64,000 nucleotides of DNA from Psychroflexus planctonicus (GCF_014640195.1 NZ_BMGM01000003.1:186001-250000); one strand, 5' to 3'. Numbered from the stretch's first letter, positions 25,937-35,645 are shown. The notes: generated from the sequence alone by a model not told the origin. Numbers and translations: made by a program.

Positions 25937-28366
25937 TCAAAACTTAATTTCTAAAGTTGCAAACCAATTTCTAGGTGCTGAAGGAATGATTCCGGGACCA
26001 GGATAGCCAGTAGCTCTGCGTGTAAAATATTTTTCGTTCAACAGGTTGTTGACTCCTGTTTCCAGTTTGAAGTTTTGGTAGCGATAAGAAAACGAAAAAT
26101 CCAAAACATCGTATTGTGGTAATTCACCAATTACACCACTCAGACTAGATTCAACTGAATTACTTGCATCGGTAAATTGACTCGACAAATAGGTGTATTG
26201 CATGCTAGCGGCAAAATCTAGGTAGGCAAATCTCAAGCCCGTTTTGAAGTTTAAGTCAGGTACAAATTCAACTTTATTTCCTTCAATACCTGATTGTTGA
26301 GATTGTGTATATTCAGAATTGATGAAGGATGTATTCACAAAGAAATTTAAGCCATATTCTGATCCTAAACTTAAAATTTTCTTCAAATTAAAATCCACAA
26401 GAGACTCAACGCCATAAATAAGCGCATCACCCACATTGCCGCGTTCGCTAATTACCCGATTATCATTTAAAACCTTTTGTACAAAACCAATCCTACGTTG
26501 ATAAGACAGTGCGAAAATGTTGGCATCATAGGAAATGAAATTTTTATAATTCCCCCTAAAACCTACATCGGTGGTAAAACCTTCTTCATCGGTAATATCA
26601 GGGTTGACTGCAAATGCGGGATTGCTGATGTTGATATCTGAAAAGGTTACCGATCGGTAATTTTCAGAAATATTGGCGTACATTTCTACTTGTTTGTTGA
26701 GCTTGTAGCTTAAACCCATGCCGAGAAGCACAAAAGAACGCTCAAAACTTCGTTGGTCTTCTATGGTTTGGTCGTCAATTACATTTCCAGCTGCATCGGT
26801 GTTTATTCTTCTAAAAAAACCATCGCTTTCCGTTTTAATGTATTCTAACCTGAATCCGGGAGTAACCGATAATTTATCTGAAATATAAAAAATATTTTCC
26901 CCGAATAAAGCCACATTGGTGTTGGGCAAATCGAATACCGACTGATTAGGATAAGCGGGAAATGCTTCATTTTGAAAACTAAAATCTGCTCCAAATCCAT
27001 CTGATCCTGCTCCTTGTTGCTCTTGGTTGTTGGAATTGTAAAATTTGGTTCCGATTAAGAAAGTGGCATCTTTATTTAGCAAAGTGTATTTATTGAGCAA
27101 TCGAGCTTCAAAACCAAAATTATTGAAATCACTGGCAATTAAATCCCGTTCTTGATTCGGATCGATTTGATTCACCCGATTGGTTCGAAAACCTAAGGCA
27201 TTTCTTTGTGCTTTTAACCCGAAAAAATTGAATGTAAAATTGGTTTGCTCAGAAAACTCATGAGAGAATTCTAAATTATATAGCAGCCAATTTACTTCAA
27301 ACCAATTGCGTTCTCGATTGCTTTGAAAAGGATCTTCGTCAAACATAGCATCGGTTAACCCACCGGCTTGTTGAGCTAGATAATTCAAATAAGTTACTTC
27401 GCCAGTAAGTTTCGTTTTTTCATTGAATTGGTAACCTACGTGAGAAAAAACATTAATCGATTCATATTCAGAATTGGGTCTAAAACCATCTCCCCTTTTG
27501 TAATTTGCATAAGCATAGTAGCTCCAATTGTCTTTTGTTCCGCTGAAGCTGGTGAAGTTGGTATACAAACCGAAACTACCACCTGTGTTTCTTGTAATTA
27601 CTTCAAGGTTTTTATTGGGATTGGGTTTCTTCATTACAAAATTTACCAACCCACCAAACTGCGTCCCGTATTGTAAAGAAGCTGCCCCACGCACAATTTG
27701 TATTTGTTGTAAACCTTCCGAAGCTGGCGTATAGTAACTTTCAGGATAACCTAAGACATCAGCACTGATATCGTAACCATTTTGACGTGTATTGAAATTG
27801 GATGTTCGGTTAGGATTCAAACCGCGGCCACCGATATTGAGTTGCAAACCCGCATCGTCATTTTGATAAATATTCAAACCTACAACTTGACTATAAATTT
27901 GTCGGGCATTATTGGTAGCCAAATTAGCCATGGATTGGTCAACTTGAACCACTTCCGTTTTTTTACCGGCATAAATGGCCGTTCCTTCGGTATCTTTTAA
28001 GCGGTTTAACTCGAACACTTTTTCATTCCGAGCTGTAATTTGAACTTCTGAAAGTTCTTGTGATAAAGTCTCGATGTTGATGACTAGGTTGGAATCGGTT
28101 TCAGCATTAATAACTCTTTCTACAATTTCGAATTCAAAACCGTAAAAAACCAAGGTCAATTGTTTTTTGGAAGTTTCAAATGTAAAATAACCGCTCGTAT
28201 CGGTTTCGGTGAGTAAACCTTTTACCTTATCGTAAATCATGACGGATTCCAACGGCTTTTGATTGGCTTTATCGTAAACATAACCTTCCACTTCATAAGT
28301 TTGAGACCAAGCTATCGCCGAAAAAAGATTCAAAATAATGAATATGCTAAAGTCCTTTAATTTCAT
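25937..28366 (-). CDS. TonB-dependent siderophore/iron receptor (FecA/CirA-like)
   Basis: Outer-membrane receptor of 809 residues from ATG at 28366 (a TTG two codons upstream is less likely). After the signal peptide a CarboxypepD_reg-like domain runs about 23-105 (EVEGYVYDKANQKPLESVMI). The plug follows (VDQSMANLATNNARQIYSQVVGLNIYQ, then QIVRGAASLQYGTQFGGLVNFVMKK) and a 22-strand barrel ends WFATLEIKF. It overlaps the HTTM gene by 20 bp and is last in the DUF4856-imelysin-HTTM operon, so iron (possibly Fe-citrate) is the likely cargo. Confidence 0.9.
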   Translation of the reverse strand: MKLKDFSIFIILNLFSAIAWSQTYEVEGYVYDKANQKPLESVMIYDKVKGLLTETDTSGYFTFETSKKQLTLVFYGFEFEIVERVINAETDSNLVINIETLSQELSEVQITARNEKVFELNRLKDTEGTAIYAGKKTEVVQVDQSMANLATNNARQIYSQVVGLNIYQNDDAGLQLNIGGRGLNPNRTSNFNTRQNGYDISADVLGYPESYYTPASEGLQQIQIVRGAASLQYGTQFGGLVNFVMKKPNPNKNLEVITRNTGGSFGLYTNFTSFSGTKDNWSYYAYANYKRGDGFRPNSEYESINVFSHVGYQFNEKTKLTGEVTYLNYLAQQAGGLTDAMFDEDPFQSNRERNWFEVNWLLYNLEFSHEFSEQTNFTFNFFGLKAQRNALGFRTNRVNQIDPNQERDLIASDFNNFGFEARLLNKYTLLNKDATFLIGTKFYNSNNQEQQGAGSDGFGADFSFQNEAFPAYPNQSVFDLPNTNVALFGENIFYISDKLSVTPGFRLEYIKTESDGFFRRINTDAAGNVIDDQTIEDQRSFERSFVLLGMGLSYKLNKQVEMYANISENYRSVTFSDINISNPAFAVNPDITDEEGFTTDVGFRGNYKNFISYDANIFALSYQRRIGFVQKVLNDNRVISERGNVGDALIYGVESLVDFNLKKILSLGSEYGLNFFVNTSFINSEYTQSQQSGIEGNKVEFVPDLNFKTGLRFAYLDFAASMQYTYLSSQFTDASNSVESSLSGVIGELPQYDVLDFSFSYRYQNFKLETGVNNLLNEKYFTRRATGYPGPGIIPSAPRNWFATLEIKF

Positions 28367-29711
28367 CTTCAAAAGGTAAAATCCAACTTTTTGGTTGGAA
28401 TGATTCGTATTGTTTTAGTAAATCTACGTTTGGGTCAATATAAGCTTGGCTTCTTCTTCCATTGAGTGCTACGAAACTTTCTACATAAATTTCGATAGGT
28501 TGATGACCTTGTGATTTGAAATGTTCACCAAGAAAATGAGCGTATTCTAAAATAAAATCGGGTTGAGTACTCATTTGTTTTTCTTGAAATGAAGAAAGAA
28601 AATCGGTGTTATCAACATAAAAGAAGGTGTTTTGTTCTGGGTTAACCACTTTAAAATTCGCATAGCCTTTTTTCTCCATGAGCATGACCCGCCATGAAAA
28701 TCGATAGCCTTCTTCTCTCCAAAATAATTCGCTTGGATAAAGTACGTACCGAAAAGGCAAAAGCAATTGAATGGCGAAAAAAATACCGAAACCATAAATT
28801 ACAATTTTTTCGTAGTTAAATCGAAATGGTTTAGGAGCCATAGTTTTGGGTTGTATTTTGAAGGATTTTAAAATCACCCTTAAAATGTTGATGATTTTGT
28901 GATGCAATTTAGCATCAAAGAAGATTAAACTCCCTACAATCATTACATAAGGGAAAATGCCGATGGGAAAAAGTACTCTGGTAAATAGGTGAAAAAACAC
29001 AACTAAAATGAAGGCGAAAATTCGAGTTGGTTTGTACAAAAGCAAAAAAGGAATCAATAAATCGTACAGCATTCCAGACCAACTCATGGCAAAATGAAAC
29101 CAGTTTTGATGCATTACATTTTCACCGATAAAGGGCAAATCGTACTTGGACGGAAGCCAAATTTTTAAAGGCATGGCTTTGCACAACCAATCGCTGTTTA
29201 TTTTGGCTAAACCTGCGTAAAAATAAACGATACCCAACATCAATTTAATGCTATCTATGGTCCAATTTGGAATGTGTAAATATTGTTTTTTTTGAAGGAG
29301 ATTATCTACTGAATAATATGCATTGGCTGGCAAAAACAACATTAAAAAACTAACTATACTGATGAAGTAATAATGATTGAGATAGGTAGTTTTATCCATG
29401 AGTTCGATGTAGGTGAAACTCAAAAAGAAAACCAAAATAGCCAAACGATACTTCAAGCCTAGGGCAACCAATAAAGCTGAAATCCCACAAATAATAAAAA
29501 TCAGGTAAGTCCAATCTCCAATGGGTTTTACCCATTCAAAACCATAATATGAAAAATGAAATTTTGGGTCTAAATATAGCTTTTCAATCCAACCGTAACT
29601 CCAAAACCGAATGATGCTTAAAAACATCATTAAGCCAAAACCGACCCTGAAGACTGCCAGCGGAGCAGCAGATGTTTGTTTTTTAAAATAGGTTTTAATT
29701 TGGTTTAACAT
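28347..29711 (-). CDS. HTTM (gamma-carboxylase-like) membrane protein
   Basis: 454 residues with about eight membrane helices in the N-terminal two thirds and a soluble C-terminal part. The horizontally transferred transmembrane (HTTM) domain is recognisable from AVFRVGFGLMMFLSIIRFW, LMLGIVYFYAGLAKINSDWL and the FNYEKIVIYGFGIFFAIQLLLPFR segment. It is related to vitamin K-dependent gamma-carboxylase; bacterial members are of unknown reaction. It is set between imelysin and the TonB receptor, as in other flavobacterial iron loci. Confidence 0.85.
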   Translation of the reverse strand: MLNQIKTYFKKQTSAAPLAVFRVGFGLMMFLSIIRFWSYGWIEKLYLDPKFHFSYYGFEWVKPIGDWTYLIFIICGISALLVALGLKYRLAILVFFLSFTYIELMDKTTYLNHYYFISIVSFLMLFLPANAYYSVDNLLQKKQYLHIPNWTIDSIKLMLGIVYFYAGLAKINSDWLCKAMPLKIWLPSKYDLPFIGENVMHQNWFHFAMSWSGMLYDLLIPFLLLYKPTRIFAFILVVFFHLFTRVLFPIGIFPYVMIVGSLIFFDAKLHHKIINILRVILKSFKIQPKTMAPKPFRFNYEKIVIYGFGIFFAIQLLLPFRYVLYPSELFWREEGYRFSWRVMLMEKKGYANFKVVNPEQNTFFYVDNTDFLSSFQEKQMSTQPDFILEYAHFLGEHFKSQGHQPIEIYVESFVALNGRRSQAYIDPNVDLLKQYESFQPKSWILPFEDEIKGL

Positions 29712-29788
29712 AACAGTAGAAAGGGATTTCCAAAGCTTGAAAATCCCTTGTATTTAATTAATTATTTATTTACCAACAATATTGAAAA

Positions 29789-30907
29789 CTAGTCGCCATC
29801 AGCATCAACAAAATCTACACTGATGTCTAAAGCTTGTAACATGTCCACTTTCATTAAAACCACAGCCAACTGAATGACATCGAAAGTTTCCGTCATAGCT
29901 ACATTATTGGTTTGCACTTGTTGCGCAAAACTGTTATCAAGTGTTTCAATTTTTGCGTATGCTTCAGTATATTGGTTATTGATTGAAAAACTCAATTTTT
30001 CACCATCATCAGTTGTTTCTAAGTAATCGAGATAATCATCTAAGCTTTGGCCATCATTTCCACTTTGGTAAGCTATTCCGTTAAAGAAGTTTTGAATAGC
30101 CGTCATACCTTCTAAAGCCAAAGCCTTAGAAAAGTCGTCTTTGTAATAAGCTTCAACACGGTCTGGTAAAGGGTTTGTAGAAAAATTTCCAGCCGGAATA
30201 CCAAACTTATTTGCTCTAAATCCTTTTTCGTAATAGTAGATAAAATCATTCACCAATAAATTGATTGAACCTGTTGCTGAGTTATTGGTACTGCTTACAA
30301 AAGAATCTCTGTAGCCGTTTTTCCAATCATCTAAGATGTTTTGAGTTAAGCTTTTCATCTGGTCAGACAAATCCGACAAATAAGCTTTATTGTTTTCAGC
30401 TTGAGCAGAAGCTGTGTAAAATTCTATGATTTCATTATCGGTATCACCTACGCCGTGCAACATGTAATCTAAGGCTGGAAAACCAACTGCATCGTTGTTA
30501 TTAACACTTGCCAAATCATAATTTTGATTTTGAATATTGTTCTGAATGTCACTTACATTGGTAGGATACACATTCATTTGAAACAAATAATTCATGTTTT
30601 CTGCCATGCCTATATTAAACATTTCCGCATGTTGCCAAACCAAATACGCTTCTTGCCACGCAGTTCTTAAGTTATCAAGATTAACTGCATTGGGTTCCGC
30701 GATAAAATTATCTTTTTGAGACACCAATTCATCAAGCTTGGTATTTAAATCTTCATAAACGGGAATGATAATATTGTCTGCCCAATTGGTAAGCATTGCA
30801 GAACGATTAAAACCATCATTCGGGTTGTTATTCGTCCCTTCATCATCTGAACTACAAGCCCATAGCAAAACGAGTGCAAACAGGGCTAAAAAGGTTCTCT
30901 TCATCAT
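29789..30907 (-). CDS. Imelysin-family iron-regulated lipoprotein
   Basis: 372 residues with lipobox LLWACS (Cys near 17) and an all-helical imelysin fold. Two tandem halves are marked by TAWQEAYLVWQHAEMFNIG and FPALDYMLHGVGD, with a second long helical part ending in MKVDMLQALDISVDFVDADGD. Family members (IrpA, EfeO-like) bind or handle iron in the periplasm. It sits between DUF4856 and HTTM genes with short gaps. Confidence 0.9.
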   Translation of the reverse strand: MMKRTFLALFALVLLWACSSDDEGTNNNPNDGFNRSAMLTNWADNIIIPVYEDLNTKLDELVSQKDNFIAEPNAVNLDNLRTAWQEAYLVWQHAEMFNIGMAENMNYLFQMNVYPTNVSDIQNNIQNQNYDLASVNNNDAVGFPALDYMLHGVGDTDNEIIEFYTASAQAENNKAYLSDLSDQMKSLTQNILDDWKNGYRDSFVSSTNNSATGSINLLVNDFIYYYEKGFRANKFGIPAGNFSTNPLPDRVEAYYKDDFSKALALEGMTAIQNFFNGIAYQSGNDGQSLDDYLDYLETTDDGEKLSFSINNQYTEAYAKIETLDNSFAQQVQTNNVAMTETFDVIQLAVVLMKVDMLQALDISVDFVDADGD

Positions 30908-30981
30908 AAATTATAAATTTTTGCAAATATAAATGTAAGCTGTTGTTTGCTTATTTGATTTAATCTTAAACTAATTCTAAA

Positions 30982-32193
30982 TTAGTTTGCTGCTTGAGCA
31001 AGACTAAAGTCGAAACGGTCTGCAATTTGATTAGCTAAATCGTCTAAAGTTTGTTCAGAAACATCCCAAAAACCGTTGCCTTCCATAAGCGTATTTAACA
31101 TAGTTTCCACTTCTGTTTTTGTGAAGTAAGGATTGCTTGAATTTGGCTGTCTCGTAAATTGAAGGCTGTAAATAAATCCAACTCCTTCAGATAAATCGTG
31201 AAATGCAGCGGCTTTATTATTAACCAATCCACTTTTAGCTTGTTGAAGATAATACACCGCACGAATAGCGATTACTTCTGAAATTTTTTCCTTAATGATT
31301 TCAGCTTGTTCATCTCTCAAGTCATATTCTTTAGCAACAATGGCTGCACGACCTAATTTGAAGGCATCGTAAATTTCATTTGCAATACCAGCAAAATCAT
31401 CATCGTTTTCGGCACGAGCCAAATATTTGTTTAAAAAAGAATCTTGTCCAAGTTCTGGATTGGTGGCATTGTCTGTACCGTACAAATAACCAAATGCTTC
31501 GTCCCATTTGTGTTCCATGGTTGTGTAGCTCTTGCCTTCTTCGGTGATGTTATTGTCATTATTTTCAACATTATCGGCCTCATCTAAAACAGCTGTACTT
31601 AAATAATTGTTGAGCATTTGGTCTGCCATTACTCCACCAATTAAGGATTTAATAACCGCTTGGTCATACTCCAAACCTTTCGCGTTTACATACCGCACTG
31701 AACCTCCACCAGCTTCTTGTATTTGACCTGCCTGACCAGCTTCTGCAAAGCTTTCCCAATTTGGAAAAACTTCTGTGGCTTGCTTAGAAATCCATTCTTC
31801 TATTTGACTTCTAATTTCGTTTGCAGCTGTTGTGTTTGCAGAAAAGTAATCACGTGAAGCAGCAGTTTTGCTTCTTAAATTTTTTGATGAAGCATTCAAC
31901 ATAGGATCCGAAAAATCATTGTTTCCTTCTTCATGTGCATACATGGCTAGTAATTCTGATGCTGTCTTTTCCGTATTCATAAGACCACTCTCCAACTCAG
32001 CTCCCATTAATAAGCGTTCGGTTTGGCCAGAGTAACTTACCGAAGAATTTCCATTGCGCTCAAATGCATAGGTTGATGGCATTTCTACATCAGGATTTGT
32101 AACCCCATTCAAATCATCGTCACTACTACACGATGTAAAAAGAATTGCGGAAAAACTTAGAAATAAACTAAAGTATAAATTTGATTTTTTCAT
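30982..32193 (-). CDS. DUF4856 lipoprotein of iron-uptake operon
   Basis: 403 residues with lipobox LFTSCSS (Cys near 22). The body matches DUF4856 as I remember it (PSTYAFERNGNSSVSYSGQTERLLM... KHWDEAFGYLYG-like segment at HKWDEAFGYLYGTD... GVGFIYSLQFTRQPN). Helical, surface- or periplasm-facing, frequently paired with imelysin. First gene of the four-gene operon that ends with the TonB receptor, and preceded by a full Bacteroidota promoter and a Fur-like palindrome. Confidence 0.85.
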   Translation of the reverse strand: MKKSNLYFSLFLSFSAILFTSCSSDDDLNGVTNPDVEMPSTYAFERNGNSSVSYSGQTERLLMGAELESGLMNTEKTASELLAMYAHEEGNNDFSDPMLNASSKNLRSKTAASRDYFSANTTAANEIRSQIEEWISKQATEVFPNWESFAEAGQAGQIQEAGGGSVRYVNAKGLEYDQAVIKSLIGGVMADQMLNNYLSTAVLDEADNVENNDNNITEEGKSYTTMEHKWDEAFGYLYGTDNATNPELGQDSFLNKYLARAENDDDFAGIANEIYDAFKLGRAAIVAKEYDLRDEQAEIIKEKISEVIAIRAVYYLQQAKSGLVNNKAAAFHDLSEGVGFIYSLQFTRQPNSSNPYFTKTEVETMLNTLMEGNGFWDVSEQTLDDLANQIADRFDFSLAQAAN

Positions 32194-32243
32194 TTAAAAA
32201 ATTAATTTGATTGTTTTTATTTAGACTTGTTATAAATACAATG

Positions 32244-32299
32244 CAAATATATAATTCAAAATAAAGCCCGCAAAGCTTATTTAAACTAAATTTAAATAA
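32244..32299 (-). promoter_or_regulatory. Promoter (TTTG-N19-TATATTTG) with Fur-like palindrome for iron operon
   Basis: On the minus strand a TATATTTG -7 box (32251-32244) is preceded after 19 bp by TTTG (32274-32271), a canonical Bacteroidota sigma-A promoter. A 23-bp inverted repeat with perfect 9-bp arms TTATTTAAA/TTTAAATAA lies directly upstream at 32277-32299. It resembles AT-rich Fur-type operators, which fits the iron genes downstream, but the repressor identity is an inference. Confidence 0.6.
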
Positions 32300-32341
32300 T
32301 TTTGGAGTTAAAACAAAATGCTTAAACTAAGTCATTATAAA

Positions 32342-33379
32342 TCAATAGCTATCTTGGTCTAGTTTTACTTTACCCCAGAAAGTTTTGTACACAAAGTAGC
32401 TGTAAAGTAACACCAAAGGACCACCAATAGCCACAAAACCCATCATGATTTTTAAGGTTTTAATCGATGCAGCTGCATTATAAATGGTGATGCTATTTTC
32501 AATACTAGGATTAGAAAGCAATAGTCTTGGGTACAATTCAAAAGCGACTACTACCAGTAATAATGAGATGGTAATACTAGTAAAAATAAATGCCCAGCCA
32601 TATTGTTTTTTGCTAGCTAACCTAGGCACATTCGCAATGCTTAAAAAAACCAGTAATGGAACAACAAATAAAATTTTATTTTCTTCAAAGACCACTAACA
32701 AATGGTCTAAATACAGAAAACCATACACCGTAGTAATTAGGTAAGCAATAATAAAAAAAGCCATTCCCTTGTTTAGGAATCCTTGTATACGGTTAAATAG
32801 TTTACCTTCCGTTTTGAGTAATAGGTAAATTGCACCATGCATCATAAACAAAGCTAAACTTGTAAGACCAACCAAAATAGAAAAAGGATTAAGAAATTCA
32901 AAAAAACCACGTCCAACATATTCGTAGTTTTCATCTAATGGCATTCCATTGAGAATATTGCCCAATACTACACCTAATAAAAAAGCAAGCATAATACTAG
33001 AGATTGAATAACTCCAGTCCCACATTCTTCTCCACCAAAGCATTTCTTCCATATTTCTGAATTTTATGGAAATTCCTCGAAAAATGATAAAAAGCAAAAA
33101 CAAAATAAATGGTGTGTACATCGCTGAAAACAAAGTACCATAAAATACGGGGAAACCTGCGAACAATGTTCCACCACCAATTACTAACCAAACTTCGTTA
33201 CCATGCCAAGTGGGGTCAATTGCCTTAAGTGCAGTTTCTCTACTTTTATTTTGTCTAAAAAACATGTGCCATGCTCCTGCTCCAAAATCAAACCCATCTA
33301 AAATGGCATATCCTGAGAAAAGAGCTCCAACCACTAAAAACCACCATGTTGGATAATCAATACCTAATAAGGTTTCCAT
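32342..33379 (-). CDS. cydB: Cytochrome bd ubiquinol oxidase subunit II
   Basis: 345 residues, eight to nine membrane helices, with the CydB start (YPTWWFLVVGALFSGYAILDGFDFGAG) and WHGNEVWLVIGGGTLFAGFP motif. Partner of CydA in the high-affinity quinol oxidase used at low oxygen. It follows cydA after 6 bp. No CydX-like small ORF was found downstream. Confidence 0.96.
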   Translation of the reverse strand: METLLGIDYPTWWFLVVGALFSGYAILDGFDFGAGAWHMFFRQNKSRETALKAIDPTWHGNEVWLVIGGGTLFAGFPVFYGTLFSAMYTPFILFLLFIIFRGISIKFRNMEEMLWWRRMWDWSYSISSIMLAFLLGVVLGNILNGMPLDENYEYVGRGFFEFLNPFSILVGLTSLALFMMHGAIYLLLKTEGKLFNRIQGFLNKGMAFFIIAYLITTVYGFLYLDHLLVVFEENKILFVVPLLVFLSIANVPRLASKKQYGWAFIFTSITISLLLVVVAFELYPRLLLSNPSIENSITIYNAAASIKTLKIMMGFVAIGGPLVLLYSYFVYKTFWGKVKLDQDSY

Positions 33380-33385
33380 ATTATT

Positions 33386-34762
33386 TTATTTTGAAATTAC
33401 TTCCGCTATTTCTTTATTTAAACTTCCTTCATCGAAGTCGATATCGCTATCGGGACCGCTTTTTATTTTCTTATTCATTAGATACACAAAGAGTAAGAAC
33501 AAAATAAGGTATACCACAAAAAATAAAATCAGTGAGAATAAAACTTGGTTGGCTTGAACACTTTTTGATAAAGCATCAGACGTTCTAAGCAAACCATACA
33601 CTACCCAAGGCTGTCTTCCCATTTCGGCAGCAAACCACCCAAACTGATTGGCCAATTGTGGTAATATAGCTGTGAAAACAAACGTCCAAAGCAACCATTT
33701 TTTTTCGAATAACTTACCGCGTTTCCATTGCCATAAAGCAAATAAACTCAAAGCGATTAAAAACATACCGATAGCCACCATAAGATGATAAAATTGAAAA
33801 ACCGCATTTACTTGTGAAGGACGATCTTCTTCAGGAAAAGCATTGAGACCAGTAACGGGCGTTTCAAAATCTTGGTCAAGCATAAACGATAGACCACCGG
33901 GAACTTTCAATCCGGTGACTTCTTGCTTTTCTTTATCTACCCAACCAAGTAAATATAAATCGGCTGGAGCTGACTTTTCAAAATGACCTTCCATTGCTGC
34001 TAGTTTAGCGGGTTGATTTTCAGAAACCCCTTCAGCAGAGCTGTGTCCTGTAAACAATTGTGCAAGAGAAGAAATTGCTGCCACAACCAAGGTGATTTTA
34101 AAGGCTTTTTTCGATAAAACCACATAGCGCCCTTTCAATATATAGTAGGCATGCACACTTAATATTAAAAAAGTTCCTGCTAAAAATGCACCTAACCAAA
34201 CATGCGTTAATCTATCTACAGAAGACGGATTAAAAACCATAGCCCAAAAATCAACAATCTCAGCTCTAGCTTGCATACCTTCACCTACAATGTGATATCC
34301 TGCCGGAGTTTGTTGCCAAGAATTGGCTACTACAATCCAAACGGCTGAAAACATAGATCCCAAAAAAACCGCCCAAGTAGCGACCAAATGCACCCAAGGT
34401 TTTACTCGATTCCAACCAAATAGCAAGACGCCCAGTGCACTGCTTTCTAAAGCAAAAGCAAAAATGCCTTCGGCTGCCAATGCACTTCCAAAAATATCGC
34501 CAACATAACGCGAATACGTCGCCCAATTGGTACCGAATTCAAACTCCATTACAATTCCTGTAACTACTCCTATTCCAAAAGTAATGGCAAATATTTTAGT
34601 CCAGAATTTGGCTAAAACTTCGTATTCTTTTTTCTTGGTTCGCAAGTACATGCTTTCAAAAACCACCATAATTAAACCTATACCAATACTTAATGGAGGA
34701 TAGATGTAATGAAAAGCAACGGTGAAAGCAAACTGGATACGAGAGAGAATTTCTACATCCAT
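33386..34762 (-). CDS. cydA: Cytochrome bd ubiquinol oxidase subunit I
   Basis: 458 residues. Haem ligand His18 lies in TVAFHYIYPPLSIGIG, and the quinol-site GRQPW motif in AEMGRQPWVVYGLLRTSDA. The Q-loop is of the short kind. Reduces O2 with menaquinol in the inner membrane. Expression is probably driven by an oxygen- or NO-responsive Crp/Fnr-type activator: a GTAAC-N4-GTTAC palindrome lies 42 bp upstream of the ATG. Confidence 0.96.
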   Translation of the reverse strand: MDVEILSRIQFAFTVAFHYIYPPLSIGIGLIMVVFESMYLRTKKKEYEVLAKFWTKIFAITFGIGVVTGIVMEFEFGTNWATYSRYVGDIFGSALAAEGIFAFALESSALGVLLFGWNRVKPWVHLVATWAVFLGSMFSAVWIVVANSWQQTPAGYHIVGEGMQARAEIVDFWAMVFNPSSVDRLTHVWLGAFLAGTFLILSVHAYYILKGRYVVLSKKAFKITLVVAAISSLAQLFTGHSSAEGVSENQPAKLAAMEGHFEKSAPADLYLLGWVDKEKQEVTGLKVPGGLSFMLDQDFETPVTGLNAFPEEDRPSQVNAVFQFYHLMVAIGMFLIALSLFALWQWKRGKLFEKKWLLWTFVFTAILPQLANQFGWFAAEMGRQPWVVYGLLRTSDALSKSVQANQVLFSLILFFVVYLILFLLFVYLMNKKIKSGPDSDIDFDEGSLNKEIAEVISK

Positions 34763-34774
34763 GATTTTTATTTG

Positions 34775-34818
34775 TAAAAATAATATTGAATGCAGACATC
34801 AGAAGTAACCTGTGTTAC
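34775..34818 (-). promoter_or_regulatory. Crp/Fnr-type operator (GTAAC-CTGT-GTTAC) and -7 box of cydAB
   Basis: Perfect 5-4-5 palindrome at 34805-34818 (plus-strand reading). On the minus strand TATTTTTA (7/8 match to TAnnTTTG) occupies 34782-34775. Centre-to-box distance is 29.5 bp as at the three sister sites, equal to a class II activator position near -41.5. Confidence 0.7.
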
Positions 34819-34866
34819 ATAATTTAAAATTTTACGTTTGTTTAATGTTAAATAACAATAAAAACA

Positions 34867-34903
34867 AAATCCCTAATGAAGCTAGAAACTTTATTAGGGA
34901 TTT
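34867..34903 (-). terminator. Rho-independent terminator of the osmC-like gene
   Basis: Perfect 11-bp arms AAATCCCTAAT/ATTAGGGATTT with a 15-nt loop, followed on the minus strand by a T-rich run. Located 22 bp past the stop of the OsmC-family gene. Confidence 0.75.
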
Positions 34904-34925
34904 AAGGGTTTAAGAGATGTCTAAC

Positions 34926-35399
34926 TTAAACCGCTTCTTGTTGAAGCACTATTATTTGTGGAAACATGTTTACTTCAGATTTAACTGAATTGGAAATTAA
35001 ACAGGCTTTTTTTGCCTTTTCTAAAACTTTAAGGGTTTTGTCATAGTGAGCTTCATCCTTGATGACTACTTCTGGATACAATTGAATCTCACGCATGGCA
35101 AACTTGCCTTCTACTTTGTCTAAAATGCCTTTCGATTTGCATTTAAAGCTTTCAAAATCCAGTTTAGAATATTCGGCTATGGCCAAAAAAGTTGTCATTA
35201 AGCAACTGCTCACCGCCGATGTAAACAAATGTTCTGGAGACCAAGTATGTGGTATTCCATCTGGAAATTGAGTTGGAGTAGCGACTTCAATTTCATTGGG
35301 TAAATCAGCTTCAAAATTATGTAATTCTGGTGAATACATTTTTCCTTTGCGCGTATTGATCCATTCTACTTCTACGTTATATTCGTGGTTATTTTCCAT
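34926..35399 (-). CDS. OsmC/YhfA-family peroxide-reducing protein
   Basis: 157 residues, soluble. The two redox cysteines of the family lie in TSAVSSCLMTTFLAIAE and KKACLISNSVKSEV. Members reduce organic hydroperoxides as dimers. Single gene with its own terminator and a TACTTTTG box upstream. Shorter N-terminal variation is possible but ATG at 35399 gives the normal family length. Confidence 0.88.
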   Translation of the reverse strand: MENNHEYNVEVEWINTRKGKMYSPELHNFEADLPNEIEVATPTQFPDGIPHTWSPEHLFTSAVSSCLMTTFLAIAEYSKLDFESFKCKSKGILDKVEGKFAMREIQLYPEVVIKDEAHYDKTLKVLEKAKKACLISNSVKSEVNMFPQIIVLQQEAV

Positions 35400-35433
35400 C
35401 GGTATAAATTTATTTTCTACTAAAATGAAGCTG

Positions 35434-35477
35434 CAAAAGTATGTTCAAAGGACATTGTAAACTATGATGTTACTCAT
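35434..35477 (-). promoter_or_regulatory. Promoter of osmC-like gene with ATGA-N6-TCAT palindrome
   Basis: TACTTTTG (exact TAnnTTTG) lies at 35441-35434 on the minus strand. An inverted repeat ATGA-TGTTAC-TCAT at 35464-35477 is centred 29.5 bp from it, the same geometry as the GTAAC sites but a different half-site. Possibly a related operator; could be chance because the arms are only 4 bp. Confidence 0.35.
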
Positions 35478-35645
35478 GTTTTTGGAAGAAAAGCTAATAC
35501 GTTTTTTGGGTTCAATAGACATTCAACTAAGTAGTTCATCTTTCATCTTCTTCATTTTCAAATGCTTTAAGAAAAAATAGGTTGCAAGCTATTTTCAATA
35601 AGAAAAATTAATCATCTTTGTTTTAACAAATCAAAACTGAAAAGC

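Noticed and set aside
24488-28366. Reading the porin as the last gene of the iron operon
   Set aside because: The 99-bp gap contains a strong palindrome with a -7 box at the regulon-wide spacing, so the porin gene has its own promoter; read-through cannot be excluded.
32194-32341. Search for a CydX-like small gene downstream of cydB
   Set aside because: No short ORF with a membrane helix and start signal was found in the gap on the minus strand.
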